From Marinifilum fragile JCM 15579 (lineage in GTDB: Bacteria > Bacteroidota > Bacteroidia > Bacteroidales > Marinifilaceae): DNA of 64,000 nucleotides. Positions within the stretch are counted from its first letter, which is position 1. Each line of letters begins with the position of its first letter. A program made the position numbers and the translations under genes. Positions 55,793-64,000 of the stretch are shown one piece after another. The notes under the pieces are model-generated. The model worked only from the letters and a program-made list of their open reading frames with translations. It ran no database searches and was not told the DNA's origin. The stretch is from contig NZ_BAZX01000015.1 of NCBI RefSeq assembly GCF_001310955.1, positions 35,554 through 99,553 on the forward strand, read 5' to 3'.

Positions 55793-57070
55793 ATGTCTGT
55801 GAACTACTTTAAGTCAATTTATAATTCTGCTTGGAGAATCTTAATCATTGTGGCCGTTCTGCTGCAAGTGAGTTTAATGCCCTTGGACTTCCTCTTTAAT
55901 TTGAGGGGGCTCGAATGGTATAAAACGCTCGATCTAATTATATCCTTGCTCTATTTTCTTGACTTGGTTGTAAGCATTCTGCGGTATCGTGGAATTAAAA
56001 ATCATACCTTTTTAAAAGATGTTTATTGGGATACCTATTCATCAAGTAAATTCTTCATCGCTGATTTATTGGCCATATTGCCTTATGCAGTGATGTTTTC
56101 GAATCCTGTATTTCAATTATTCAGATTATTCAAATGGGTAAGGGTGATTAGAACGGCTCGCTATTTTCAAATCAGAAACCTTCGTTTTGCATCACGCATT
56201 TCTTTTGGCTTTCTAATATTAGGATTCTTTCTTTTTACGCATTGGTTGTCCTGTATTTGGATATCCATTCACGGATTTGAATCGCATATATCCTTTGTTG
56301 ACAATTATGTGAAGTCTTTGTATTGGGTGGTAACAACGCTTACTTCAGTTGGTTATGGAGATATTGTGCCGCATGGGAATGTGGAGATGTTGTTTACCAT
56401 TTTGTTGCAAATTTTTGGGGTTGGTGTTCTGGCTGTTTTTGTTGGATCGGTAGCAGGAATCTTCACGAAAAGGAATCCTGCCGAGCAACGTTTTCTTGAT
56501 AATATTGAAAAACTGCGTGCATTAATTCACTACCATAAGATATCAAAAGAGTTAGAAAATAGAATTAGGGATTACTTTACTTATGAGTGGAAGCAAAAGT
56601 TAGGATATGATGAATCGGATTTAATGGATGCTTTGCCTTATGGCTTAAAGAGTGAACTGCAATTTGAGTTTAAAAAGAATGTAATTTGTGATATTCCATT
56701 ATTTGACTGTGTAGATGAGCATTTTATAAGAGATATTGCACAGTATCTAACTCCCATGATACTTACTCCCGGTGATTATTTGTTTAGAACGGGAGATTCT
56801 GCAAATTCGATGTTCTTTGTACAAAAAGGAAGCTTGAAAGTATTATCGGCGGATGAATCAAGACAGTTAACACTTTTAAAGAAAGGTGATTTTATGGGAG
56901 AAATAGCCTTGTTCAAAAAGACAACCAGAACTGCAAGCGTGAAATCGGTAGGATATTCTGATTTGTATGAACTTCAAAAGAAAGAGTTCGATATGGTATT
57001 AAAAAAATACCCTGAAATCGCTGAAAAAATAAGACTGAAATCAAAGTCAAGAGAAGAGAGGTATATGTAA
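55793..57070 (+). CDS. Cyclic-nucleotide-gated voltage-sensor-type potassium channel
   Basis: 425 residues. Helices S1-S4 lie near 12-150, with an S4-like basic stretch LFRLFKWVRVIRTARYFQIR. The pore loop carries the K+ selectivity filter TSVGYGD at about 183-189. The S6 helix is followed by a C-linker (about 225-290) and a cyclic-nucleotide-binding domain (about 295-400). The phosphate-binding cassette GEIALFKKTTRTASV keeps Glu and an Arg-containing tail. The gene for a class III cyclase follows after 22 bp. Probable ligand cAMP or cGMP (inference). Confidence 0.92.
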   Translation: MSVNYFKSIYNSAWRILIIVAVLLQVSLMPLDFLFNLRGLEWYKTLDLIISLLYFLDLVVSILRYRGIKNHTFLKDVYWDTYSSSKFFIADLLAILPYAVMFSNPVFQLFRLFKWVRVIRTARYFQIRNLRFASRISFGFLILGFFLFTHWLSCIWISIHGFESHISFVDNYVKSLYWVVTTLTSVGYGDIVPHGNVEMLFTILLQIFGVGVLAVFVGSVAGIFTKRNPAEQRFLDNIEKLRALIHYHKISKELENRIRDYFTYEWKQKLGYDESDLMDALPYGLKSELQFEFKKNVICDIPLFDCVDEHFIRDIAQYLTPMILTPGDYLFRTGDSANSMFFVQKGSLKVLSADESRQLTLLKKGDFMGEIALFKKTTRTASVKSVGYSDLYELQKKEFDMVLKKYPEIAEKIRLKSKSREERYM

Positions 57071-57092
57071 ATAGTAAATAAATTATAGAACC

Positions 57093-58400
57093 ATGTTTCA
57101 TCGTCATGATCATTTTAATGAGTTGTTGCATCCCGAATTTTTAAGGATAGAGCGAAAAAGAGTGGGAATCATTTTAGGGCTTTTTATTATTGGGTCTCTG
57201 ATTCTTCCGGTTCTTCATTTTTTGGTTCCGAATCTGTTGCGAAACTTCTTAAATCAGGATCAATTCTTTGGAAACTTGTTTTTTTGGTGGGTGTTGTTTT
57301 GTGTATTCGAACTAAGCGTTTATTTTCGATTGGGGCATGCGATTAAGAATAATATTCAGATACCTAAAAAAATTCTGCTTCTCAATATATTGGTGGAATT
57401 TGGGCTGCCTGCCATTGTGCTATATCATACAATAAAATTCGATTACTCTCTATTAATATTGGAATATGATGGATTGTTGTTCTATTTCTTGTTGCTCATG
57501 CTTTCGGCAATGCATCTGGATTTTAAAATTTCTTTAGGCGCTGGTGTTTTGGCGGGTCTGGGATATTTTTTAGTTGCATTTTGGGGGATTGAATATCTTC
57601 AACCCGAACAAGATTTGATTCAATTGAAGGAGATTTACACCATGCGCAGCATTGGATTGGTAATGGGAGGTTTGGTGGCAGGAATCGTAGCATTGGAAAT
57701 TAAAAAACGGGTCAATAGTTACCTCAACAGCATAGAAGAGCAGAAAGAAATTGAATCATTGCTAGGGCAGCAATTATCAAAAGGAGTTGCCAATGAATTG
57801 ATGGTTAAGAGAAATGAAGTTGTCGGACACAAGGTGGTTGGATCAATCATGTTTCTGGATATTCGAAATTTTACCGTTATGGCAGATCATCAAAGCCCGG
57901 AAGAAACCATTGAATTTCAGAATGCCATATTCGATCCTTTAATCCGAATTATAGAAAAGCACAATGGCATTATTCACCAGATTCTGGGTGATGGATTTAT
58001 GGCTTCATTTGGTATTGCAGTTAAAAATGAAAATCACGCCAAAGATTCTTTAAATGCAGGTTTGGAAATCATGGAAGCCATTAATCACCTTAGGATAGAC
58101 CAGAATGGCAACAATACCAGAGTTGGAATTGGCTTGCATTCTGGTGAAGTGATTACGGGAAATATTGGCAATGAAATCAGAAAGCAGTTTTCCATCGCCG
58201 GTAAAAATGTAATCTTGGCTTCCCGAATTGAGCAGCTCAACAAAAGATTTAAAACCCAGTTTTTGGTGAGTGAGCAATTTGTTGAAACGCTTAATTGTAA
58301 AGGCTGTTTTGATGATTTGGGAGAAGTACAGGTTAAAGGATTTGATGAAAATGTACGAATTTATAAAGTTGGCGAAAACTGTTCCTGTTCTGAAAACTAA
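57093..58400 (+). CDS. Membrane-bound class III adenylate/guanylate cyclase
   Basis: 435 residues. Six hydrophobic helices (about 22-200) form an anchor, then a short coiled linker and a class III catalytic domain (about 245-425). The two metal aspartates are D256 (FLDIRNFT) and D300 (LGDGFMASFG). The transition-state Asn and Arg lie in NVILASRIEQLNKRF. GLHSGEVITGNIG matches the family. Base specificity is uncertain, but the catalytic residues look intact. Encoded 22 bp after the channel, forming a channel-cyclase pair. Confidence 0.9.
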   Translation: MFHRHDHFNELLHPEFLRIERKRVGIILGLFIIGSLILPVLHFLVPNLLRNFLNQDQFFGNLFFWWVLFCVFELSVYFRLGHAIKNNIQIPKKILLLNILVEFGLPAIVLYHTIKFDYSLLILEYDGLLFYFLLLMLSAMHLDFKISLGAGVLAGLGYFLVAFWGIEYLQPEQDLIQLKEIYTMRSIGLVMGGLVAGIVALEIKKRVNSYLNSIEEQKEIESLLGQQLSKGVANELMVKRNEVVGHKVVGSIMFLDIRNFTVMADHQSPEETIEFQNAIFDPLIRIIEKHNGIIHQILGDGFMASFGIAVKNENHAKDSLNAGLEIMEAINHLRIDQNGNNTRVGIGLHSGEVITGNIGNEIRKQFSIAGKNVILASRIEQLNKRFKTQFLVSEQFVETLNCKGCFDDLGEVQVKGFDENVRIYKVGENCSCSEN

Positions 58401-58744
58401 AAAATGAGCATTATCTGCAAAATATTCTAGAATTACAGGCGTTATTAAGTCTTTATTGTTTGAATAGAGAACTTGCACTAAAAACAAATAACTGTTGATA
58501 TTGGATCTAAATTAGATTATTGACCTTGTGTGGAAGTGGTGAGATTTTACATTTTAGTGATAAAATCAATTCTTTTTGTGATAAATGAATAAATTATTGC
58601 TATTTTTAAAATGGTTCTAATTTAGAATTGAATTTCAAAAAAATATAAACATTTTTGTAGCGAATTGAGTAGAAAAGAACATGTTAACTTGTTGTTGGAA
58701 TGAGTTGTGATGTTGGAAGTGCATGTTTAACGAATATTTATTGA
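58401..58744. other. Gene-free AT-rich region before the serine hydrolase gene
   Basis: No credible ORF. Two similar blocks TTTTAGTGATAAAATCAA and TTTTTGTGATAAATGAA (about 58552-58590) are spaced roughly 22 bp apart and could be operator half sites. No terminator for the channel-cyclase operon was recognised. Confidence 0.35.
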
Positions 58745-60082
58745 ATGGTAATAAGAAGAATATTTTCTTTCCTTATAGTATTGTTTCTGGTCTTTTGCGA
58801 CCGGAATTTTAGTTTCTCAAAACAAGGAACTAATGTGCTGGCCTTTGATAGTAGCATCGAGGCGGTATCTCACAGAATATCAAATAATCTATCAGAAAGT
58901 GTAGAAACAGCTAGAGCTGATCGCTTAATTAAGCGATTCCTAAACAAATGGGAGGTGGCTGGAGCAACGGTAGCTGTGGTTAAAGACCAAAAACTTTTGT
59001 TTGCCAAAGGCTATGGATATGCTGATGTAGAAAAGGAAATAGAAGTGGAACCTTCTCACATTTTTAGAATTGCCAGTGTTTCAAAATTGATTACTGCCAC
59101 GGCAATTATGAAACTGCAAGAAGAGGGAAAGCTTAATTTGGATGATTGTGTTTTTGGAGAACATGGAATTTTAAATGACTCCATCTATTCCAATATTAAA
59201 GACAAGAGAACCAAGAAAATTACTGTAGAGCATTTGTTAAGACATTCGGCAGGTTATTCAAGCAAGTATGGCGATCCGATGTTCTTGCCTTTGTCAATTG
59301 CTAAAAAAATGAAGGTGAAACCGCCTATCTCGGCAGAAACAACCATTCAATTTGCTTTATCAAGACGATTGCATTTTACTCCAGGAAGTAGAGGCGGTTA
59401 TTCCAACTTGGGATATGTAATGCTTGAAAAGGTAATCGAAAAAGCCTCTGGAGAAAACTACGAAGACTATGTAAAAGCTCATGTATTGAATCCTGCTGGT
59501 GTGTTTGATATGCATTTGGGAAAAAATCTTGAGAAGGATCATTATCCGAATGAGGTGAAATATTACGAACAATCCAATGCCATTAAAATTTCAGCATTCG
59601 ATGGATCTGGAAAAACAGTTTTTCGATCGAATGGTGGAAACAATATTGAAGAATTGGGTGGAGCAGGCGGTTGGGTTGCTTCGGCGGCAGAACTAATGAA
59701 GTTTTTATTGGCTATCGATGGAGATGATACTCATCCGGATATTTTATCGGCCAAAAGCATTGCTTACATGACCAAGCCAAGCAAGAAAGGACTCAGTCCG
59801 ATTGGTTGGAAGGGAACAAGAACCAACACTTGGTGGAGAACGGGTACTTTGGCAGGCTCTTCAGCATTAATGAAACATCAGGTTGGAGGATATAGCTTTG
59901 TGATCGTTACCAACTCATCTACTTGGCGTGGATCTGACTTTACCAGGGATTTGAGTGTTCTGATGAGTAGGGTTTTAAGATCGGTAAAGGAGTGGCCAGA
60001 TAGAGATTTGTTCAATCATTTTGAGGCACGACCAGAACGCATGGCATTAGATGATATACCAAGATATCAAGAGTGGAGCTGA
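58745..60082 (+). CDS. Exported serine beta-lactamase-like hydrolase (class C/PBP4* family)
   Basis: 445 residues with an N-terminal hydrophobic signal. Catalytic Ser-x-x-Lys at S111-V-S-K114 (RIASVSKLIT), YSN at 219-221 (GGYSNLGYVML) and a C-terminal RTGT box (WWRTGTLAGSS) in place of KTG. This family covers esterases, D-aminopeptidases and class C beta-lactamases, so a peptidoglycan or ester substrate is as likely as beta-lactams. Single gene; its stop codon lies inside its terminator stem. Confidence 0.87.
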   Translation: MVIRRIFSFLIVLFLVFCDRNFSFSKQGTNVLAFDSSIEAVSHRISNNLSESVETARADRLIKRFLNKWEVAGATVAVVKDQKLLFAKGYGYADVEKEIEVEPSHIFRIASVSKLITATAIMKLQEEGKLNLDDCVFGEHGILNDSIYSNIKDKRTKKITVEHLLRHSAGYSSKYGDPMFLPLSIAKKMKVKPPISAETTIQFALSRRLHFTPGSRGGYSNLGYVMLEKVIEKASGENYEDYVKAHVLNPAGVFDMHLGKNLEKDHYPNEVKYYEQSNAIKISAFDGSGKTVFRSNGGNNIEELGGAGGWVASAAELMKFLLAIDGDDTHPDILSAKSIAYMTKPSKKGLSPIGWKGTRTNTWWRTGTLAGSSALMKHQVGGYSFVIVTNSSTWRGSDFTRDLSVLMSRVLRSVKEWPDRDLFNHFEARPERMALDDIPRYQEWS

Positions 60083-60103
60083 TTTTTTAAATCAGCTTTT
60101 TTT
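60077..60103 (+). terminator. Terminator of the serine hydrolase gene
   Basis: AGCTGATTT / AAATCAGCT stem followed by T7; the TGA stop is part of the stem. Confidence 0.85.
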
Positions 60104-60283
60104 GTCCTGTCTTTCTTCAAATGTTCAGTATTTACAGGGAAATGATTTTAAATTGTAACTTAAAATCAATTTTAATTGTAAATTTGCATGTAAATACTGT
60201 GTAAAACCTATTAAATTCTAATTTGGTTTAATATTTTTGCACTCAATAATCACAACTTAAACACAAACATACTTTTATAACTA

Positions 60284-61360
60284 ATGGAAACTCGTAGAAT
60301 CTTAGCAATTAATCCCGGATCAACATCTACTAAAATTGCTGTATTTCAAGGTGATAAATCAGTTTTCTTGAAAAATATCAAGCATACCGCGGAAGAATTG
60401 GCAGAATTCAATCAAATAACAGAGCAATTCGAATTTCGCAAGAATATCATCATGAAAGAAATGGTTGATGCAGAAATTCAAATTGACCTAATTGAAGCTG
60501 TAGTTGGTCGTGGAGGATTGGTTAAGCCAATCGAATCTGGAATTTATGAAGTGAACGACCGTTTGAAGGAAGACCTAAGAGTGGGTATTCTTGGAGAACA
60601 CGCTAGTAATTTGGGTGGATTGATTGCAGACAATATTGCAAAATCATTGCCAAATGCAAAAGCTTACATCGCCGATCCAGTAGTGGTAGATGAAATGATT
60701 GATGTAGCTAGAGTGTCAGGTCATCCTGAATTCCAAAGAGTATCTATTTTCCATGCTTTGAATCAAAAAGCAATTGGACGTGCATTTGCACAATCTATCG
60801 ATAAAAAATACGAAGACATCAACGTAATTGTAGCACACTTGGGTGGTGGTATTTCGGTTGGTGCTCACCTTAAAGGTAAAGTAGTTGACGTAAACAACGC
60901 ATTGGACGGAGAAGGACCTTTCTCACCAGAACGTTCGGGTTCATTGCCAACAGGAGCTTTGGCCAAGATGTGTTTTAGCGGCAAATACACCCTTGATGAG
61001 ATCAAGAAGATGATCAAAGGAGAAGGTGGATTGGTAGCTCATTTGGGAACAAACGATGCTTACGAGGTAGAGTTGAAAGCCAAAGATGGTGATGCAAAAG
61101 CTAAATTGATTCAGGATGCAATGTCGTACCAGGTAGCTAAAGCAATTGGTGAAATGGCTGCTGTATTGAAAGGTGAAGTAGAAGGAATTCTATTAACAGG
61201 TGGTATTGCTCACAACCCTGATTTGGTGAACTACATCAAAGATATGGTTTCATTTATTGCACCAGTGGTGGTTTATCCTGGCGAGGATGAAATGAAAGCT
61301 CTTGCAATGAATGGTTACATGGTTCTTAGAAACGAAATTGAGCCTAAAGAATACTTATAA
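60284..61360 (+). CDS. buk: Butyrate kinase
   Basis: Acetokinase-family enzyme of 358 residues, the normal Buk length. RILAINPGSTSTKIAVFQG at the start, HALNQKAIGRAFAQ, VAHLGGGISVGAH, GPFSPERSGSLPTGALAKMC and LTGGIAHNP are family hallmarks. It converts butyryl phosphate plus ADP to butyrate and ATP, or runs in reverse. The usual partner phosphate butyryltransferase is not in the window. Candidate -7 boxes TAAATTTG (60179) and TATTTTTG (60232) lie in its 200-bp upstream region. Confidence 0.95.
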   Translation: METRRILAINPGSTSTKIAVFQGDKSVFLKNIKHTAEELAEFNQITEQFEFRKNIIMKEMVDAEIQIDLIEAVVGRGGLVKPIESGIYEVNDRLKEDLRVGILGEHASNLGGLIADNIAKSLPNAKAYIADPVVVDEMIDVARVSGHPEFQRVSIFHALNQKAIGRAFAQSIDKKYEDINVIVAHLGGGISVGAHLKGKVVDVNNALDGEGPFSPERSGSLPTGALAKMCFSGKYTLDEIKKMIKGEGGLVAHLGTNDAYEVELKAKDGDAKAKLIQDAMSYQVAKAIGEMAAVLKGEVEGILLTGGIAHNPDLVNYIKDMVSFIAPVVVYPGEDEMKALAMNGYMVLRNEIEPKEYL

Positions 61361-61384
61361 TCGTAAAAAAACACCTACATATAG

Positions 61385-61416
61385 AAAGCCTTCGGTAATC
61401 CCGAGGGCTTTTTTTT
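61385..61416 (+). terminator. Terminator of buk
   Basis: AAAGCCTTCGG / CCGAGGGCTTT stem (one wobble) with T8. Confidence 0.88.
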
Positions 61417-61423
61417 GTGTTTC

Positions 61424-61603
61424 ACCACAAAGGCAAACCAAGGGATTTTACAAAGCTCCTCCTTCGCTAAAGCTATGGCAGACTAAGGAAAAGGAAGAGC
61501 CTGTAGGGCTCAAATCATTATAGCCTGAGGTATGGTTGGGAACAACAATTCGTCGCAACTGCAATCTTGATTAGGAATGCTTGGTTGATTTGCGACGGAA
61601 TCT
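61424..61603 (+). repeat. Dispersed 180-bp repeat, copy 1
   Basis: Nearly identical to 63085-63276. It includes the block CTCCTTCGCTAAAGCTATGG that is widely dispersed in Bacteroidota, and ends in an inverted repeat ATTCGTCGCAA / TTTGCGACGGAAT. It lacks a 19-bp palindrome present in copy 2. ORFs read through it are spurious. Confidence 0.85.
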
Positions 61604-61620
61604 AATGTTCTGAGGATGGC

Positions 61621-62199
61621 TTGACAAATAACAAACACAGACTTTATTTCATATGCAGACTACTTCCTCTCCTCAAGGAGAGGATTAAGGTGTGGTTATT
61701 TCAAATATCTCATTCAATCAGTCTTCCCGTTAAACCAGGACAAGCTCTTAAAAAGAAAGAATTTTCACAAATTCTAAGAATGTATGGTATACAGGCTAGA
61801 AGTGTGGTATAGACTATTCGAATTGACACGGGATATTATTATAAATTCTGGCAGAGAAGAGTTAAAGAAGGTAATGCAACACAAGTTATGACACTTTTAG
61901 AGGATATTCAAAGAATCTATTTGGATTATGCAAGTGTAAGAGAATATCCTTTAGGCTTTGAAAATGACACAATTAAAAAGCTTTTACAGCTTGACGTGGA
62001 ATTGCAGCAATACAGCACAATTCCACCAAAAATTTATGATCAGGTATTTTAACTACTTGACCAATATTGGACTGAATCATTCGTATATAGTTGGATGATT
62101 GAACAATATCCGAATCAGCTTGACAAAGACTCGATTAGTAGTATGTTAAAACTTGATTCTATTTCAGAATCAGAATACTGGCACGTACCCAATAAATAA
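61621..62199 (+). pseudogene. Degraded ORF of unknown family
   Basis: One frame is open from 61621 to 62199 except for two stops, TAG at 61810-61812 and TAA at 62050-62052. The segments between them look protein-like (YYYKFWQRRVKEGNATQ, TLLEDIQRIYLDYASV, WTESFVYSWMIEQYPNQ). I do not recognise the family. It lies between the two 180-bp repeats, so it is plausibly the remnant of inserted DNA. Weak support: no second frame was found that explains it better. Confidence 0.35.
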
Positions 62200-62320
62200 A
62201 AGTTATTATGAGTGTGAGTTGATTCGATAGATTCTCTATCTTTAGAAAGAATTGGTTCGGGTAGGGAGCTTTTAATTTGAATTCCTAACGCCTTTTATTC
62301 GGGCCGTTAACAACAATAAA

Positions 62321-62710
62321 ATGAAGTTTATAAAATTTACTACAATACTATTCCTTTGTTTCATAACATTTACTTGTTATTCTCAAAATAGAGAGGAGAA
62401 TTTAAATACTCCTGTAACGATGTTCAAAAATTGGTTGTCTGGGATCAAAAATCAAAGTTTTGAAAAATTTAAAGATGGGTATCTTCAAGATGACTGGGAT
62501 AAAATGACAAAAGAGAAAAAAAATCAATTATTGAATAGGTACTCTAAAATATTTGATTCTGAATTCGGGGATTACAAAATTGAAGATTTTAACGTATCAT
62601 TTCAAGGAAATGAAAATGAAGGAAAATTGATTATTTTTTTTAAAGAGAAAAGCTTACCTAATTTAATGGTGAAAAAAGTGAATAACGATTGGGTATTAGC
62701 TGAAAAATAA
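62321..62710 (+). CDS. Small secreted protein, 129 aa, unknown function
   Basis: Signal peptide (about 1-21, FLCFITFTCYSQ), then a cone-like alpha-plus-beta domain resembling NTF2-like or DUF4878-type proteins: a helix with FKNWLSGIKNQSFEKF and strands KIEDFNVSFQG, EGKLIIFFKEK and WVLAEK. The family is not certain. It stands alone between degraded regions and is preceded by a hairpin (AACGCC / GGGCCGTT, about 62287-62310). Confidence 0.6.
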   Translation: MKFIKFTTILFLCFITFTCYSQNREENLNTPVTMFKNWLSGIKNQSFEKFKDGYLQDDWDKMTKEKKNQLLNRYSKIFDSEFGDYKIEDFNVSFQGNENEGKLIIFFKEKSLPNLMVKKVNNDWVLAEK

Positions 62711-62925
62711 AGTTGCTAATCGAGTACCATCCCTGCTTGCAAACACCAGTAGGGAGAGCTCTCATAACACCCTACATGGGGATTTTATATAAGGTGGTTG
62801 GCCACTCAGCCTAAAGCACTTTTTACCTTTAGACCTTTGCTGTAGTTTAAGATAGGACTGGAAAACTTGAAGTCAAAACCTTATCGAATTTTGAGCAACG
62901 CATCGTTCAGCCCTTCAGTTTATCG

Positions 62926-63147
62926 GTGAGGCCTCCGCCTTTTTGTGAAAATGACAGCGAAATAGAGACCACTGCTAGAGAAATCATTGCTATGGACTTT
63001 TATTTCATTGCCCAAGCATACCCATTTAGTAAGGCTGACATTGAAGAATTAATTGCAAGAAGAGAGGTGATTAGAAAAAGAAAAACCACAAAGGAAAATA
63101 AAGGGATTTTACAAAGCTCCTCCTTCGCTAAAGCTATGGCGGACTAA
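62926..63147 (+). pseudogene. ORF fragment fused to a dispersed repeat
   Basis: The middle section (ETTAREIIAMDFYFIAQAYPFSKADIEELIARREVIRK) looks like a genuine protein fragment. The first residues come from noncoding DNA and the last ones (LQSSSFAKAMAD) are a reading of the dispersed repeat. Probably a broken gene without function. The rest of 62711-62925 holds no gene. Confidence 0.35.
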
Positions 63148-63276
63148 TGAAAAGGAAGAGCCTGTAGGGCTCAAATCATAATAGCCTGGGGCAAGGCCCC
63201 AGGTATGGTTGGGTACAACAATTCGTCGCAACTGCAATCTTGATTAGGAATGCTTGGTTGATTTGCGACGGAATCT
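63085..63276 (+). repeat. Dispersed 180-bp repeat, copy 2
   Basis: Same as copy 1, with the extra palindrome CCTGGGGCAAGGCCCCAGG at 63184-63202 where copy 1 reads CCTGAGG. Direct orientation to copy 1, about 1.66 kb apart. From 63277 to 63847 I see no supportable gene. Confidence 0.85.
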
Positions 63277-63847
63277 GTTTCCTTTCCTCAAAAGAGGGCC
63301 AAGGTGAAGTGGTCAAGTGTGATATATTTCACACCGATATTCTATTTAATTTTAATTAAACTATTGGTTCATTAGAATAAAGTACATAAATTAGTACTTG
63401 TTCAATAGAGAAGGTGAAGATCGAAAGAGGAGCAGAGCATAAGGCTTGAACACAGAACTAAAATTCCTTCTGATGAAAACCAAACAAAAACTACAGAAAA
63501 CCGCTGACCACGGTGGCTTAAAAAATTCAATCATCCCAATTTGCGCATCCCTTCTGGTGCGTAGGTGAGCCAATTCCTATACCGCGGAATTAGACTCACA
63601 ATTTTCCCAAAAATCGTTTCAGAACCCAAAATCACTCCTTAACGCAGGATATCAATTTTCGTGTACCATGTGCATTTGGGCTACCAGCAGGAGGATACGA
63701 TTCAGAAGCACCCAATTCTCTTCAAGGAACTCCCGAAATCAATCAATACTACAAAACAAATCGGGAGAAGCATTACAGAAATTGCTGAACAGAGCTGAAA
63801 AAAGAGTGGACTTACCACCCACAAAGAAGTTTAACCACCATCACAAT

Positions 63848-64000
63848 TGGCTTAAGAAGGTGTGGAAATCGACTTAAGATATAGTGGAAATTGAGTTAAG
63901 GGGGTATGTGAATCGACTTGAGGGGTAGTGGAAATTGAGTTAAGGGGTATGGAAATCGACTTGAGGGTAGTGGAAATTGAGTTGAAGGGGTATGTAAAGT
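63848..64000. repeat. Second degenerate 21-22-bp tandem array, running off the window
   Basis: GACTT or GAGTT blocks recur at about 63850, 63871, 63893, 63915, 63937, 63958 and 63979, that is every 21-22 bp, mostly alternating between AATCGACTTGAGGGGTATG and AATTGAGTTAAGGGGTAGTG. The string GACTTGAGGGGTA resembles GACTCGGATGGGTAT, the reverse complement of the 7.9-kb array unit. The array continues beyond the window end. Confidence 0.8.

Noticed and set aside
58745..60082. Dedicated beta-lactam resistance gene tied to the BlaR1-like genes
   Set aside because: It is more than 50 kb away, has no BlaI-type operator, and its RTGT box and family breadth do not single out beta-lactams.
61311..61523. 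70-residue ORF after buk
   Set aside because: Overlaps buk, its terminator and a dispersed repeat; the APPSLKLWQTKEKEE-type tail is the usual reading of that repeat.
62280..62320. Integron attC site
   Set aside because: The arms do not match the RYYYAAC / GTTRRRY core pair and no integrase is nearby.
63391..63573. 60-residue minus-strand ORF in the terminal region
   Set aside because: No recognisable features, no ribosome site or neighbours; lies in degraded repeat-rich DNA.
63848..64000. CRISPR array at the window end
   Set aside because: Period of 21-22 bp with no spacers; units merely alternate between two variants.

Overview
The window looks like chromosomal DNA of an AT-rich Bacteroidota, most likely a marine, fermentative Bacteroidales/Marinilabiliales-type organism (inference). 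Supporting signs: promoters of the Bacteroidota type (TTTG, then TAnnTTTG), M56/BlaR1-TonB fusion proteins, a GH92 mannosidase, a serC-serA-DUF1015 cluster, a citrate lyase operon, butyrate kinase, and dispersed palindromic repeats of a kind common in this phylum. I saw no tRNA, rRNA or CRISPR.

Layout. 1-6.6 kb: a 5'-truncated M56 sensor protease, tag, a thioredoxin, a second M56 protease with its BlaI-type repressor and three operator-like palindromes, and an FKBP lipoprotein. 7-14.3 kb is accessory DNA: unknown secreted or membrane proteins, an array of eight 21-bp repeats, a RAYT (REP-associated tyrosine transposase) with three REP-like palindromes, a frameshifted SRPBCC gene, a putative membrane-anchored murein endopeptidase, and three tandem minus-strand small-RNA units with identical promoter geometry. 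14.5-27.9 kb: an ABCG-like transporter, a GH92 plus GH47 alpha-mannosidase pair sharing a 16-bp motif, a frameshifted peroxiredoxin, OsmC, ClpB and a frameshifted SPFH protein. 28-36 kb: an ADP-dependent sugar kinase, then citD-citE-citF-citXG-citC (citrate lyase subunits and all maturation factors). 36-41 kb: an Hpt / STAS / receiver-PP2C partner-switching operon (last gene frameshifted) and a TPR-PD40-SPOR protein. 41-49 kb: gcvT, serC, serA, DUF1015 and an orphan FtsX-type permease. 49-55.7 kb: a TetR-controlled TolC/HlyD/ABC2 efflux operon like E. coli YbhGFSR. 55.8-58.4 kb: a cyclic-nucleotide-gated K+ channel followed by a class III nucleotide cyclase. 58.7-61.4 kb: a serine beta-lactamase-like protein and butyrate kinase. 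61.4-64 kb: repeat-rich degraded DNA ending in a second 21-22-bp array related to the first.

How the genes fit together. Citrate lyase, butyrate kinase, ADP-dependent kinase, and serine/glycine genes fit a fermentative carbon economy. GH92 and GH47 point to alpha-mannoside (yeast mannan or N-glycan) breakdown. Channel plus cyclase could be a self-contained cyclic-nucleotide to K+ flux circuit.

The most promising undescribed element is the set of three tandem RNA units at 13.6-14.25 kb. Each has TTAACA exactly 31 bp from a TAnnTTTG box, a short transcript complementary to the leader motif TCTAACCACTAA, and a strong terminator. The same 12-mer occurs in sense orientation in a short leader-like unit at 30.06 kb. 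Four genes carry apparent single-base frameshifts, so either the assembly has indel errors or several genes are decaying.
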